Notes: generated by a model from the letters alone, not told the origin. A stretch of DNA of 64,000 nt from an uncultured Lachnospiraceae bacterium (GCA_900548905.1 URMK01000027.1:1-64000); one strand, 5' to 3'. Shown: positions 27,998 through 37,543, counted from the first letter of the stretch. Translations and numbers: made by a program.

Positions 27998-30391
27998 ATG
28001 AAATATTATCCTGGATGTGATATCAAAGAGTTTGTAAAGAGTATGACACTGCAGCAAAAAGTTGACCTGCAGGCCACTTTAACAGCAATTACAAGTAAGG
28101 CTATACCGGAAGTAGGGATACCTTCCATGTGTATAGCGGATGGAGTTACAGGAATTAATTTTCTGCAGGTATATTTGGATCGCCTTCATACATTGATGGA
28201 AAATGCTCCCAAAAGCGGCATCCTGCAGCCTGGTTCGGAAGAAGAACGGGATCATATGTCGGAAGAAATTCTTCGTGATGTAGATAAGGTTTATGAGACG
28301 GGTAAAGAAGGAACGTTAAAATATGAAATTGCCAGGGAAATTGTCAAATTAAAGCCGAATAATACGGAACCTACCTGCTTCCCATCCGGGGTGGTCCTTG
28401 GTTCAACATGGAATCCTGAACAGGTATATAAATGTGGGAAATATGTGGGGAGGGAAATGGCAGCTTATGGCGTTGATGTTGTTCTTGGCCCCAATGTAGA
28501 TATTCAAAGAGATCCTTTGTGCGGCAGAGGCTATGAATGCTACGGGGAGGATCCATATCTTGTGGGACAGACAGCAGCTGCATTTATTAAAGGGCTGCAG
28601 TCCGAAGGAGTGGCGGGGTGTGCAAAGCATTTCGCTGCTAATAATCAGGAGACTAACCGTTCAGGAATTGACGTCAGGGTTTCAGAACGGGCACTCCGGG
28701 AAATTTATCTGAAAGGGTTTGAATATGCCGTAAAGGAAGCGGGAGTGAAAAGCATTATGATGGCCTATAATAAAATAAATGGAGAACATTGTGCAGAAAG
28801 CTCTCATTTTATGAAAGATATTATTCGGGAAGAATGGGGATTTGAAGGATGTATTGTCTCAGACTGGGGAGCTGCCAAAAATGAACCTGCCTCCATAAAT
28901 GCAGGCCTTGATATGGTGCTTCCTGAACGTAATTGCGATATAAAGGAAGCAATAGCCGGCGGAGAACTGGATGAAGCGGAACTTGACCGTGGAGTGGTCC
29001 GGATTATCCAGATGTATGAAAAACTAAATGGAATGACCGGCAGGTCGGATCCTGATAAATATGATGATACGGAGGCGGTCAGAAACGTTTATGACTGCAT
29101 TGTTGATGGAGCTGTTTTATTAAAGAATGATAATACACTGCCTCTGTCCTCTGACACAAAAACTGTTTTCTGGGGGAAAAGATCGAAAGGGATGATTGAC
29201 TGCGGGGGCGGAAGTACACAGGTATTTACGAAAAAAACAAGCAGTATCCTGAAACGCGCAGAAATAATCGCAGGAATAAATAACTGCAGCTTCGAATGTA
29301 TGGATGATAAAACACAGGCACTTGTATACACAGCTGCATATCCGGGGCATGAAGATGCCGATAATGTTTCACTTCGTTTGGAATACGAAGATCAGGTTAA
29401 AATTACAGAAGTATTAAAGGATGCCAGGGAAAAGGGAATCAAGACAATAGTAGTGCTCAATACAGCCGGGCCGGTAGATATGCGTGATTGGATTGCATAT
29501 GCCGATGCTGTACTTTGTGTTTATCTTCCCGGATGTGAAGGAGGGAATGCTGCCGCAGACATCATCTATGGTTTGGCTTCACCGGGAGGCCGGCTTACAC
29601 AGACCTTTCCGGTAAAGTACGAAGATGTTCCGTCCAGCCTGAATTTTCCCGGATATAATGGTATTGTAAATTATGGAGAGGGTATTTTTGTGGGATACAG
29701 GTATTACGATAAGAAAGGGATAGAACCTGCTTTTCCCTTTGGCTATGGTTTAACCTATACTACCTTTGAAATAAATGCGGAACCTGCAGAATATACAGTG
29801 GATACAGATATTGATTTTAAACTGGAGATTGCCGTTTCTGTCAGAAATACGGGAAAACGGGCCGGAGCAGAAGTAGTACAGCTTTATGTAGGGCAGGATA
29901 ACCCTTATATGCTGAAACCACAGCGGGAACTGAAAGGGTATTCTAAGGTATGGCTTGAACCGGGTGAACAGAAGAAGGTTACTCTTATGCTTGATAAAGG
30001 ATCTTTTTCCCATTACGATGAGAAAAAGGGCGGCTGGTGCATTGAAACAGGGAAATATACGTTGTTTATTGGAAAATCCAGCCGTGACATAAATATAAAA
30101 ATCCCTGTTATGGTGAAAGGAATAAATCCGTACGGAATAAATGAACATACCAGTATTTATAAAGTTGCGGAAAATAAATATCTGGCAGAGTGTATGTGCG
30201 GAGCAATACCTGATTTTAAGGAACGGCTTCCAGAAATTTTGAGAACATATGGTGACATGCCGTTGGTGGAAGTATATAACAATCTTATGCCGGAATACTA
30301 TATTAATTCTATTGAGGGTTCAATTATGTTTCGGGAGGCATGCAGGAAAATGAATACTGCTTCAGATCCAAGTTACATATTAAGGCAATAA
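27998..30391 (+). CDS. GH3 beta-glycosidase with extended C-terminus
   Basis: Retaining glycoside hydrolase of 797 residues, no signal peptide, expected to hydrolyse beta-glucosides or beta-xylosides. The TIM barrel has AKHFAANNQE near 211 and the nucleophile Asp289 in CIVSDWGAA. The second domain contains VLLKNDNTLPLS and YLPGCEGGNAAADIIYG. A fibronectin-III-like domain follows (VSVRNTGKRAGAEVVQLYVG). Two oddities: about 60 extra, largely charged residues near 55-120 in the barrel's N-terminal part, and a further 90-residue tail after the Fn3-like domain. It belongs to the run 23831-34526. Confidence 0.9.
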   Translation: MKYYPGCDIKEFVKSMTLQQKVDLQATLTAITSKAIPEVGIPSMCIADGVTGINFLQVYLDRLHTLMENAPKSGILQPGSEEERDHMSEEILRDVDKVYETGKEGTLKYEIAREIVKLKPNNTEPTCFPSGVVLGSTWNPEQVYKCGKYVGREMAAYGVDVVLGPNVDIQRDPLCGRGYECYGEDPYLVGQTAAAFIKGLQSEGVAGCAKHFAANNQETNRSGIDVRVSERALREIYLKGFEYAVKEAGVKSIMMAYNKINGEHCAESSHFMKDIIREEWGFEGCIVSDWGAAKNEPASINAGLDMVLPERNCDIKEAIAGGELDEAELDRGVVRIIQMYEKLNGMTGRSDPDKYDDTEAVRNVYDCIVDGAVLLKNDNTLPLSSDTKTVFWGKRSKGMIDCGGGSTQVFTKKTSSILKRAEIIAGINNCSFECMDDKTQALVYTAAYPGHEDADNVSLRLEYEDQVKITEVLKDAREKGIKTIVVLNTAGPVDMRDWIAYADAVLCVYLPGCEGGNAAADIIYGLASPGGRLTQTFPVKYEDVPSSLNFPGYNGIVNYGEGIFVGYRYYDKKGIEPAFPFGYGLTYTTFEINAEPAEYTVDTDIDFKLEIAVSVRNTGKRAGAEVVQLYVGQDNPYMLKPQRELKGYSKVWLEPGEQKKVTLMLDKGSFSHYDEKKGGWCIETGKYTLFIGKSSRDINIKIPVMVKGINPYGINEHTSIYKVAENKYLAECMCGAIPDFKERLPEILRTYGDMPLVEVYNNLMPEYYINSIEGSIMFREACRKMNTASDPSYILRQ

Positions 30392-30417
30392 ATAATGCGG
30401 AAAGGAAGTGGTAAGAA

Positions 30418-32880
30418 ATGGGGAAAATTAATATTTTTACTCAAAATAAGCGATTTCCCGTTGCTCTCAATTTATATGGACTGTTTTTTGAAGATATTAA
30501 CAGGGCGGCAGATGGCGGATTATATCCAGAGGTGCTGCGTAACCGTTCTTTTGAAGATTCTCTTGTTCCTAAAGAATGCAGCAGTGACAAAGAGGGCTAT
30601 TCCATTATTACACCATCCGGCTGGAAAGATGAATTTAATCATGGAGAAGGGTTATCCAGATGGATTCGGGACAATTCGATTCCGTACACGCCAATTCCTG
30701 CCTGGTATGGTAGGAAAGCCGAAATAGAACTGGATACCGACGATACATTAAACAAGAACCGTTCAGCCGCTCTTTCCGTAAAGTTTGATAAGGGAGGCAG
30801 AATTTATAATATCGGTTATAGTGGAATTCCGCAAAGGGCGAATCGGATTTACTGCTTTTATATGTTTGCTAAAGTGAATCGTCCACAAAGGCTTGTAGTT
30901 TCCCTGGAGGATGACAAAAAAATTTTGGCGCATACGGATTTTATATTGAATAAAGAAGGATATATCCGTTATGACGGGTTTCTTACTGCATCAGAGGATA
31001 GCGTGGATGCCCGGCTTGTAATTACATGCCCGGAAGGAGGCTGCATCAAATTTGGGTTTATTTCGTTGATGCCGCGGGATACCTTTCTCGGCCATGGATT
31101 AAGAATAGATCTGGTAGAAAAACTGCGTGACCTGAACCCCGGTTTTCTGCGTTTCCCCGGAGGTTGTGTTGTAGAGGGGATAACATCTTCTACCGCGATG
31201 CGTTTCAGAAATATGGTTGGTCCGGTATGGGAGAGGCCCAGCCATCTGCTTATGTGGCATTACCATACATATAATGGCCTTGGATTTCATGAATTTCTTC
31301 AGCTTTGCGAGGATCTGAATATGGAACCTTTATATGTTTTGAACTGCGGTATGACCTGTCAGGCCAGATGCCCAGTGCTTATGGAAGGCGACGCGCTGGA
31401 GGAAATGATACAGGATGCATTGGATGCACTTGAATATGCGACGGGCCCGGAGAATAGTAAATGGGGGATGCTGCGTTCCCAAATGGGACATCCTGCCCCG
31501 TTTAAAATAAATTATGTAGAAATAGGAAATGAGAATTCTGGTACTGATTATGAAAGCCGTTATTTAGAGTGTTACCGCCGCATAAAACAAAAATATCCGC
31601 ATATCGCATGTATTGCCAATGCTCATGTAGAGGATTCCGGGCTGCCGGCAGATATGGTTGATGAACATTTTTACAATACGGCAGAATATTTTGCGGAAAA
31701 TATCCATTATTATGATTCTTATGACAGGGGCAAACCTGATATATTCCTGGGAGAACTGGCGGTGGTACGGGGATATGCGGGCCAATTGTACGGTGCGCTG
31801 GGAGAGGCTGCTTTTCTTATAGGGGCTGAGCGGAACCAGGATATTGTACATATGGCGTCTTATGCTCCACTTTTTGAAAATGTTGACTATTTTACATGGT
31901 TTCCTAATCTTATCCGTTTTAATAATATGGAAAGCTATGCAATCCCGAGTTATTATGCGTGGAAAATGTTTGGCATGTACAGAGGCGATTATGTGGTAGA
32001 GTCCAGAGAAGAAAGCGACATTTTATACAGGCCTGTCAAAGGAATGGCTTCCCTTTTGGGCCAGGCGGATATCTGTTTTAAAAATGCCACATGGAATGGA
32101 AATCCGGCGGAGATTACCCATGAGCTGATGGGAAGAGTTAAAAGAGAGGGGAAAATCTGTCGGATAACTGCCCCGGATGAAGAGCAGCAGAAGGAGGCAG
32201 AAAAATTATATCAGGTGGATCCGGATAGGATCTTCGTGATTTTAGGGCAGGAAGATGAGCAGCAAGGCTGTTTTGAAATTGAAATCTTAGCGGAAGAGGG
32301 AAAAGCAGTTGAAATCGGGCTCTTTAGTTCACGCATGCCCAAAGAGGTTTATGTAAGTGATGAGACGGATCCTCCGAATGAATGGAATGCCGGGAATGTA
32401 AGGCCATTCCTTTGGAAAATTGAAAACGGAAGAAGTACCATTACGGAATTTTCTTATCCGAACGGACGGAAACTTGCAGAGGATGCGGATGTGGAATTGT
32501 CAGCTGGGAAATATAATCATTTTAAGTACGAAACAGATGGAAAAAGAATAGGGCTGTATCTTAATGGCAGACTGATTCAGGAGGCATATGTGCCAAGTTT
32601 CCAATCATTCGTTTCTGTTGTGAGTGATACGGAGACAAAGATTCTGATAAAGGCAGTGAATTTATCAGAAAAGGAAGAACCGATTGAAATAGTATTGGAT
32701 TGTGATGTGAAACAGGAATACTTTGCAGCAGTCTTAACGGGTGAAAAACAGGCTGTCAACTCTTTTGAAAATCCACAGAATATATGTGACAGAGAAGTCT
32801 GCCGCCAGGGAGCGTCAAAAAAATTTACTTATTATGCGCCGCCATTGTCTGCTAATGTAATAAGGTTAATAAAGAAATAA
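30418..32880 (+). CDS. GH51-type alpha-L-arabinofuranosidase, long form
   Basis: Glycosidase of 820 residues, no signal peptide. The N-terminal LYGLFFEDINRAADGGLYPE matches long GH51 arabinofuranosidases, followed by a beta-sandwich insert (about 100-215) and the barrel (LRFPGGCVVEG). Acid/base Glu372 lies in EIGNENSGTD and the probable nucleophile Glu446 in FLGELAVV. The C-terminus is a beta domain typical of the family. It should release alpha-L-arabinofuranose from arabinan or arabinoxylan oligosaccharides. AAAGGAAGTGG precedes ATG 30418. A shorter cytoplasmic GH51 is encoded at 56250-57746, so the locus has two GH51 classes. Confidence 0.9.
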   Translation: MGKINIFTQNKRFPVALNLYGLFFEDINRAADGGLYPEVLRNRSFEDSLVPKECSSDKEGYSIITPSGWKDEFNHGEGLSRWIRDNSIPYTPIPAWYGRKAEIELDTDDTLNKNRSAALSVKFDKGGRIYNIGYSGIPQRANRIYCFYMFAKVNRPQRLVVSLEDDKKILAHTDFILNKEGYIRYDGFLTASEDSVDARLVITCPEGGCIKFGFISLMPRDTFLGHGLRIDLVEKLRDLNPGFLRFPGGCVVEGITSSTAMRFRNMVGPVWERPSHLLMWHYHTYNGLGFHEFLQLCEDLNMEPLYVLNCGMTCQARCPVLMEGDALEEMIQDALDALEYATGPENSKWGMLRSQMGHPAPFKINYVEIGNENSGTDYESRYLECYRRIKQKYPHIACIANAHVEDSGLPADMVDEHFYNTAEYFAENIHYYDSYDRGKPDIFLGELAVVRGYAGQLYGALGEAAFLIGAERNQDIVHMASYAPLFENVDYFTWFPNLIRFNNMESYAIPSYYAWKMFGMYRGDYVVESREESDILYRPVKGMASLLGQADICFKNATWNGNPAEITHELMGRVKREGKICRITAPDEEQQKEAEKLYQVDPDRIFVILGQEDEQQGCFEIEILAEEGKAVEIGLFSSRMPKEVYVSDETDPPNEWNAGNVRPFLWKIENGRSTITEFSYPNGRKLAEDADVELSAGKYNHFKYETDGKRIGLYLNGRLIQEAYVPSFQSFVSVVSDTETKILIKAVNLSEKEEPIEIVLDCDVKQEYFAAVLTGEKQAVNSFENPQNICDREVCRQGASKKFTYYAPPLSANVIRLIKK

Positions 32881-32933
32881 AAAAAGAGGATACGTTTATA
32901 GGACACAAGAATTGTATATGGAGGTAAAAAATA

Positions 32934-34526
32934 ATGATATTATCAGAGGTAAAAGAAATAAAGGAAAAGAAAAATCCTGTAATTTATTCAGATTTTCCGG
33001 ATCCTGATATTATCCGGGTCGGTGAGATCTATTATATGGCAAGTACGACTATGCACTATATGCCGGGGTGCGATATACTGCGTTCCTATGATTTATTGAA
33101 CTGGGAATTTGTTTGCCATGCATATGATACCTTGGACGATACACCCGGGCATAATCTGGAAGGAACAAATCATATTTACGGGCAGGGAATGTGGGCACCT
33201 TCATTCCGGTATCACGAAGGTACGTATTATATATGTTTTACTGCAAATGATACGCATAAGACGTATCTGCTTACCGCTAAGAATCCGGCAGGACCCTGGA
33301 AAAAGAGTACTATAGATGGATTTTATTATGACAGTTCTTTGTTTTTTGATGAGGATGGGCGGGTTTATATTGTCCATGGCCAAAAAGAACTTTTTTTGAC
33401 AGAGTTGGAAAAAGATTTACGGGGGCCGCGTGAGGAAGGGCTGCATAGAAAAGTAGCTTGTGATGTGGAAGCAATTCATCTCGGTTTTGAAGGTTCTCAT
33501 TTATACAAAAAAGATGGTAAATATTACTTATTTACCTGCCATATACTTGCCAGCGGAAGCGAAAGGAAATCGGAGGTCTGTTTTGTTTCAGATTCGTTGA
33601 TGGGTGAGTTCAAGGGAAAATGTATTATTGATGATGATATGGGATTCCATAATCTTGGCGTAGCCCAGGGCGGCGTGGTGGATACTCCGGAAGGAAACTG
33701 GTATGCCTTTATGTTCCACGACAGAGGTGCATTGGGAAGAGCTCCTATGATAATGCCAATGCATTTTGATAAGGATGGTTTCCCTGTAGTTGGAGAAGAG
33801 GGCAAAGTACCTCTTTGGGTATCATCGTATGGTACAACCTCCGATTATAATTACGAGCCTTTGAATGGTGATGATGATTTTAGATATCACCCGGATGCGG
33901 AGGGAAAGATACATCTGAAGCCGTTTTGGCAGTTTAATCATAATCCTGTTGATGAACTTTGGAGTGTCACGGAAAGACCTGGGGCATTCAGACTGTATTC
34001 CGGCAAAATTTGTTCAAGCATTGTATATGCTTACAACACACTTACCCAAAGAAGCTTCGGGCCTGAGAGCGCCGCATGGGTAACGGTGGACGGTTCGGAG
34101 TTAAAAGATGGGGATTATGCGGGAATAAGCGCCTTTATCGGATGTTATGGCGCAATTGCATTGACGAGGGAAGAAAATCAGTATTATCTTGTAATGTTTG
34201 GAAAACCAGCACAAAATGAGACGGTTTTTGGAGATTCTGATTTTCTGAATCCGGCGGAGGAGTATGCCCGTATAGCTGTGGATTCTTCCTGTGTCCAGCT
34301 AAAGGTACATACGGATTTTACAGATAAAAAAGATGAGGCCGAGTTTTTTTATAAAGAAAATAATGAGTGGAAACCATTAGGAATACGGCAGAAACAGTAT
34401 TTTAAAATGGATCATTTTACCGGATGCAGGTTTGGTTTATTCTTATTCTCTAAAAAGCAATTAGGTGGGTGTGCTGATTTTATGGAATTCAGGTACTGGA
34501 AAAAGGATTGGGACATAGAAAAGTAA
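32934..34526 (+). CDS. GH43 beta-xylosidase / alpha-L-arabinofuranosidase with C-terminal beta-sandwich
   Basis: Inverting glycosidase of 530 residues, no signal peptide. The five-bladed propeller opens with YSDFPDPDIIRVGEIYYM, where Asp25 is the likely base. Asp133 (FYYDSSLFF) is the pKa-setting residue and Glu186 (FEGSHLYKKDGKYYLF) the general acid. From about residue 330 a concanavalin-like domain follows, as in long GH43 xylosidases. It is the last gene of the 23831-34526 run; a terminator follows. Confidence 0.9.
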   Translation: MILSEVKEIKEKKNPVIYSDFPDPDIIRVGEIYYMASTTMHYMPGCDILRSYDLLNWEFVCHAYDTLDDTPGHNLEGTNHIYGQGMWAPSFRYHEGTYYICFTANDTHKTYLLTAKNPAGPWKKSTIDGFYYDSSLFFDEDGRVYIVHGQKELFLTELEKDLRGPREEGLHRKVACDVEAIHLGFEGSHLYKKDGKYYLFTCHILASGSERKSEVCFVSDSLMGEFKGKCIIDDDMGFHNLGVAQGGVVDTPEGNWYAFMFHDRGALGRAPMIMPMHFDKDGFPVVGEEGKVPLWVSSYGTTSDYNYEPLNGDDDFRYHPDAEGKIHLKPFWQFNHNPVDELWSVTERPGAFRLYSGKICSSIVYAYNTLTQRSFGPESAAWVTVDGSELKDGDYAGISAFIGCYGAIALTREENQYYLVMFGKPAQNETVFGDSDFLNPAEEYARIAVDSSCVQLKVHTDFTDKKDEAEFFYKENNEWKPLGIRQKQYFKMDHFTGCRFGLFLFSKKQLGGCADFMEFRYWKKDWDIEK

Positions 34527-34560
34527 TTATCAGGTAAAATAAATAATATGCAAAAAAAGG

Positions 34561-34601
34561 GCGTGATGTACTTTACTGAATAAGTACATCCGCTTTTTTT
34601 T
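34561..34601 (+). terminator. Rho-independent terminator after GH43
   Basis: GCG..GATGTACTT (34561-34573) pairs with AAGTACATCCGC (34582-34593) with one bulged T, an eight-base loop and a long T-run from 34594. Confidence 0.88.
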
Positions 34602-34610
34602 ATAAGCGTA

Positions 34611-34638
34611 TTGACTTTTTTAAAAAATTACATATAAT
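34611..34638 (+). promoter_or_regulatory. Promoter of the glycerate kinase gene
   Basis: TTGACT (34611-34616), a 16-base spacer and a perfect TATAAT (34633-34638). It is the best sigma-A-type promoter in the window and is followed by two LacI-type half sites. Confidence 0.75.
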
Positions 34639-34654
34639 CAAAGACAAGGTAGAT

Positions 34655-34686
34655 AAAACGATTAACTAATTGAAAAAACGTTAATT
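34655..34686. promoter_or_regulatory. Pair of LacI-type operator-like sites downstream of the promoter
   Basis: AAAACGATTAAC (34655-34666) and AAAACGTTAATT (34675-34686) lie just past the -10 at 34633-34638, where a bound repressor would block transcription. The first shares the CGATTAA core found at 37395-37406 and 37518-37529. Confidence 0.55.
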
Positions 34687-34728
34687 GTATCTTGGGATAC
34701 GTAAAACTAAAAGTAAAAAGGGGAAAAT

Positions 34729-35961
34729 ATGCAACAGTATCTTCGTGCGGATTCAGAACGAATAATAAAAGCGGCAATATCATCGGTACTTCCGGATGAT
34801 GCTGTACGGCGGGCATTAAAAAACGAAATATTTCCGGGAAATATATATCTGGTTTCGGTGGGGAAGGCTGCATGGCAGATGGCAAAAACAGCTGCGGAAA
34901 TTTTAAGCCAACCGATTAATCAAGGAATAGTAATTACAAAGTATGATCATATAAAGAGTCCAATTGTAAATATTAATTGTTTTGAGGCAGGACATCCGGT
35001 TCCGGATGAAAATTCAGTTATTGCCACACAGGCAGTACTGGACATGACGGCTAGTCTGAAAGAAAACGACACAGTTCTTTTTTTGCTTTCCGGGGGAGGC
35101 AGTGCATTATTTGAGAAGCCGTTGGTTTCAATGGATGAAATGCAGGATATTACAAGACAGCTTTTGGCTTGTGGCGCTGATATTGTTGAAGTAAATACTA
35201 TCCGTAAACGGCTGTCGTTTGTAAAAGGTGGACGGTTTGCACAATGGTGTGCGCCTGCCAGGGTACATTCTATCATTCTGTCTGATGTTCTTGGGGATCC
35301 TCTTGACATGATCGCTTCAGGCCCTGCAGCAGCGGATCCATTTTATTCTGATGAAGCGTTAAACATTATAAACAAGTATCATTTGAAAATTAGTACGGAA
35401 GCAGAAAAGTGGCTTCGAACAGAAACGCCGAAAGAATTGAATAATGTAAAATCTCAGGTAATCGGAAGCGTACGGGAATTATGTAAAGCAGCAGCGCAGG
35501 AATGCGAAAAGCTTGGCTATAAACCGATTTTTTTAACAGATCAACTGAATTGTGAAGCTCGTGAGGCAGGTCGTTTTCTGGCGGGTATACTGAAAGCTTA
35601 TTACGGAAAAGAAGAACGTACTGTATGGCTTGCCGGAGGAGAAACAATAGTACATCTGAAGGGAAAAGGACTTGGCGGAAGGAATCAGGAGCTTGTCCTT
35701 GCCGCTGCTATGGATATTGACGGGCTGGATAATGCAGCAGTTGTCAGTATTGGTTCAGATGGAACAGACGGCCCTACAGATGCGGCGGGAGGATTTGCAG
35801 ATGGTCATACAGCTTCTATTCTAAGGGATAAAGGGATTGATATTTATCGTTATCTGGAGGAGAATGATTCTTATCATGCCCTGGAAGCAGCAAATGGACT
35901 GTTTGTGACAGGCCCGACGGGGACAAATGTGAATGATTTAACATTGGCTTTGCTGAATTAG
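34729..35961 (+). CDS. Glycerate 2-kinase, GckA/TtuD (DUF4147-MOFRL) type
   Basis: Soluble kinase of 410 residues that should phosphorylate D-glycerate to 2-phosphoglycerate with ATP, feeding lower glycolysis. The N-terminal domain has LVSVGKAAWQMAKTAAE and the loop LLSGGGSALFEKP. The MOFRL domain reads GLGGRNQELVLAAAMDI, then SIGSDGTDGPTDAAGGFADG. Length is close to the family norm. Start: AAAAAGGGGAAAAT before ATG 34729. Its promoter carries LacI-like sites, and the hydroxypyruvate-isomerase-like and glycerate-dehydrogenase-like genes at 37544-39467 probably share that control, so glycerate is the likely end product of this module. Confidence 0.9.
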   Translation: MQQYLRADSERIIKAAISSVLPDDAVRRALKNEIFPGNIYLVSVGKAAWQMAKTAAEILSQPINQGIVITKYDHIKSPIVNINCFEAGHPVPDENSVIATQAVLDMTASLKENDTVLFLLSGGGSALFEKPLVSMDEMQDITRQLLACGADIVEVNTIRKRLSFVKGGRFAQWCAPARVHSIILSDVLGDPLDMIASGPAAADPFYSDEALNIINKYHLKISTEAEKWLRTETPKELNNVKSQVIGSVRELCKAAAQECEKLGYKPIFLTDQLNCEAREAGRFLAGILKAYYGKEERTVWLAGGETIVHLKGKGLGGRNQELVLAAAMDIDGLDNAAVVSIGSDGTDGPTDAAGGFADGHTASILRDKGIDIYRYLEENDSYHALEAANGLFVTGPTGTNVNDLTLALLN

Positions 35962-36023
35962 GATATTCGTTTGATGGATGGGAGTGAGATCTGGAAGGAC
36001 GGTTATAAAACGTCCTTGTGGTG

Positions 36024-36073
36024 TTGACTTTTTTGGGGGGAACGGGTAAGCTGATAGAAAGTTAATCGATTCA
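36024..36073 (+). promoter_or_regulatory. lacI-type gene promoter and operator (probable autoregulation)
   Basis: TTGACT (36024-36029), 17 bases, then a weak TAAGCT (36047-36052). The near-palindrome TTAATCGATTCA follows at 36062-36073, ten bases past the -10 and 37 bases before the chosen start. A short hairpin (35995-36001 with 36011-36017) lies just upstream without a T-run, so some read-through from the kinase gene is possible. Confidence 0.55.
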
Positions 36074-36110
36074 TGAGATGGAGAAATCCCAGGAAGAAAG
36101 GACCCCTTTT

Positions 36111-37151
36111 ATGACAACAGTAAAGGATATTGCGATAAGGTGCGGTGTATCAACGGCAACAGTTTCCAATGTTCTTAATAATAAGAAGAATGTGAGTGAA
36201 GAAACAAGAGCCAGGGTAATGAAAGTAATAAGGGAGGATGATTTCCGGCCTAACTATATTGCAAGAGGATTGCGCACGCAGAGGACAAAGACAATCGAAG
36301 TGATTGCAGAAGATATGTCTCTTCTGAGCTCGGCAAAAATTGTTGAGAGTATAACGGTTTATTGTGAAGAAAGAAAATATAAAGTATCTCTGCAGACTCT
36401 TCGTTTATATGCAAGATTGGGTGGGGAATGGTATACCCAGGAGAAAGTGTATAGAACTGCAGTGGAGTCTATTTTACGCTCTGTCAAAGCAGATGGTATC
36501 ATTTATGTTGCTGGTCATGGGCGGACGATCAGGATGGAAGAGGAGAATCTTGAAATTCCCATGGTTATGGCGTATGAGTATTCGGATTCCGATAAGATTC
36601 CTTCAGTGGTAATTGATGACATTCAGGGAAGCTGTGAAATCACAAAATATCTGATCGGTATGGGTCATACAAAAATAGGTTTAATTGGCGGCCAGATGGA
36701 GAACCGCCATGTGCAGGAACGTATGAAGGGATATCAGAAAGCGCTTCTTGAAGCAAAAATTTTGTATGATCCGGAGTTGGTTCGTTGTGGGCCATGGGGA
36801 AGAAGTATAGGTTATAATGAAATGAGCTTTCTGCTTGAACGGGGAGTAACGGCTGTCTTCTGCATGAGCGATACAATTGCCGGGGGCGTTTATGATTATT
36901 GTGTGGAACATGGAATAACAGTCGGGAAAGATATTTCTGTTGCGGGATATAATAATCAGGAAATTTCAGAATTTTTATATCCGAAATTGACCAGTGTTGA
37001 CCGAAATCTAATGGAAATTGGATATCAGGCCGCATGTCTGTTGATTGGTAAGCTGGAAGGCGATAATATCGCTGTTGAGGGGAAGAAAGAAATAGTAAAA
37101 TGTCCCTGTTCCCTGGTTGTAAGGGACTCTGTAAAAAATATAAATTCATGA
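36111..37151 (+). CDS. LacI-family transcriptional repressor
   Basis: DNA-binding regulator of about 346 residues. The helix-turn-helix is at 3-24 (VKDIAIRCGVSTATVSNVLN), with the hinge NYIARGLRTQRT. The periplasmic-binding-like effector domain follows, containing YLIGMGHTKIGLIGG and the closing DISVAGYNNQEISEFLYPKLTSVD. ATG 36111 is preferred (AAAGGA at 36097-36102); an in-frame ATG at 36078 lacks a ribosome site. The CGATTAA-type sites before this gene, before the glycerate kinase and before 37544 are the obvious targets. The inducer is probably the substrate or an intermediate of that glycerate route. Confidence 0.92.
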   Translation: MTTVKDIAIRCGVSTATVSNVLNNKKNVSEETRARVMKVIREDDFRPNYIARGLRTQRTKTIEVIAEDMSLLSSAKIVESITVYCEERKYKVSLQTLRLYARLGGEWYTQEKVYRTAVESILRSVKADGIIYVAGHGRTIRMEEENLEIPMVMAYEYSDSDKIPSVVIDDIQGSCEITKYLIGMGHTKIGLIGGQMENRHVQERMKGYQKALLEAKILYDPELVRCGPWGRSIGYNEMSFLLERGVTAVFCMSDTIAGGVYDYCVEHGITVGKDISVAGYNNQEISEFLYPKLTSVDRNLMEIGYQAACLLIGKLEGDNIAVEGKKEIVKCPCSLVVRDSVKNINS

Positions 37152-37175
37152 CAGATTTATTATCGCGAAATAAGG

Positions 37176-37212
37176 CTGCGTATAGGACGAAGGTCCTGTA
37201 TGCAGTTTTTTT
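37176..37212 (+). terminator. Rho-independent terminator after the LacI-type gene
   Basis: A 13-pair stem (37176-37188 with 37193-37205, some G-U pairs), a GAAG loop and seven T at 37206-37212. Confidence 0.9.
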
Positions 37213-37360
37213 GTGCATAAAATTATTGGATGAAATAATTTTACAGTTTCTATTTGGTGTAAAACGATTCATTAATATAAAAGTAAAATTGTAATTATGC
37301 ACAAAAATAGAGATGTAATTAGTTCAAAACATAAAAAATCAAACTTATTACATATTTGTA

Positions 37361-37406
37361 TTGACAAATATTAGATTAAATGTTAGTTTTTTAATTAATC
37401 GATTAA
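37361..37406 (+). promoter_or_regulatory. Promoter overlapping a perfect LacI-type palindrome
   Basis: Consensus TTGACA (37361-37366), a 17-base spacer, an extended TG and TAGTTT (37384-37389). The perfect palindrome TTAATCGATTAA lies at 37395-37406, on the expected transcription start. A bound repressor would block this promoter. Confidence 0.65.
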
Positions 37407-37517
37407 CATGCCGAAGTAATATAAAATATATACAAGAAAGGATGGTTAATATAAAATACGATAAGATATAATGCATAATTAAATGCATGATTAAATAAAA
37501 GTATATTCAATTGTAAT

Positions 37518-37529
37518 AAAACGATTAAT
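37518..37529. promoter_or_regulatory. Second CGATTAA-type site near the ribosome site
   Basis: AAAACGATTAAT lies 15 bases before ATG 37544 and repeats the form seen at 34655-34666. It could serve as an auxiliary operator for looping with 37395-37406. Confidence 0.45.
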
Positions 37530-37543
37530 TAGAGGAGGGGAGT

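Larger units (their letters stand above)
37213..37543. other. Regulatory intergenic region upstream of the glycerate/importer 4 operon
   Basis: About 330 A/T-rich bases with no gene. It contains AAAACGATTCAT at 37261-37272, the promoter and palindrome at 37361-37406 and a further site at 37518-37529. The 130 bases between the promoter and the first start codon would form a long leader; I saw no strong hairpin in it. Confidence 0.6.

Noticed and set aside
30395..30727. 110-codon + strand frame at the start of the GH51 gene
   Set aside because: Overlaps the GH51 gene in another frame; the GH51 frame has the family motifs and a good ribosome site.
36000..36020. Short hairpin after the glycerate kinase gene as a terminator
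   Set aside because: Seven pairs but no T-run; too weak to call, so read-through into the LacI-type gene was left open.
36640..37302. 220-codon open frame on the - strand
   Set aside because: Antisense to the LacI-type gene and through its terminator; the + strand frame has the conserved domains.
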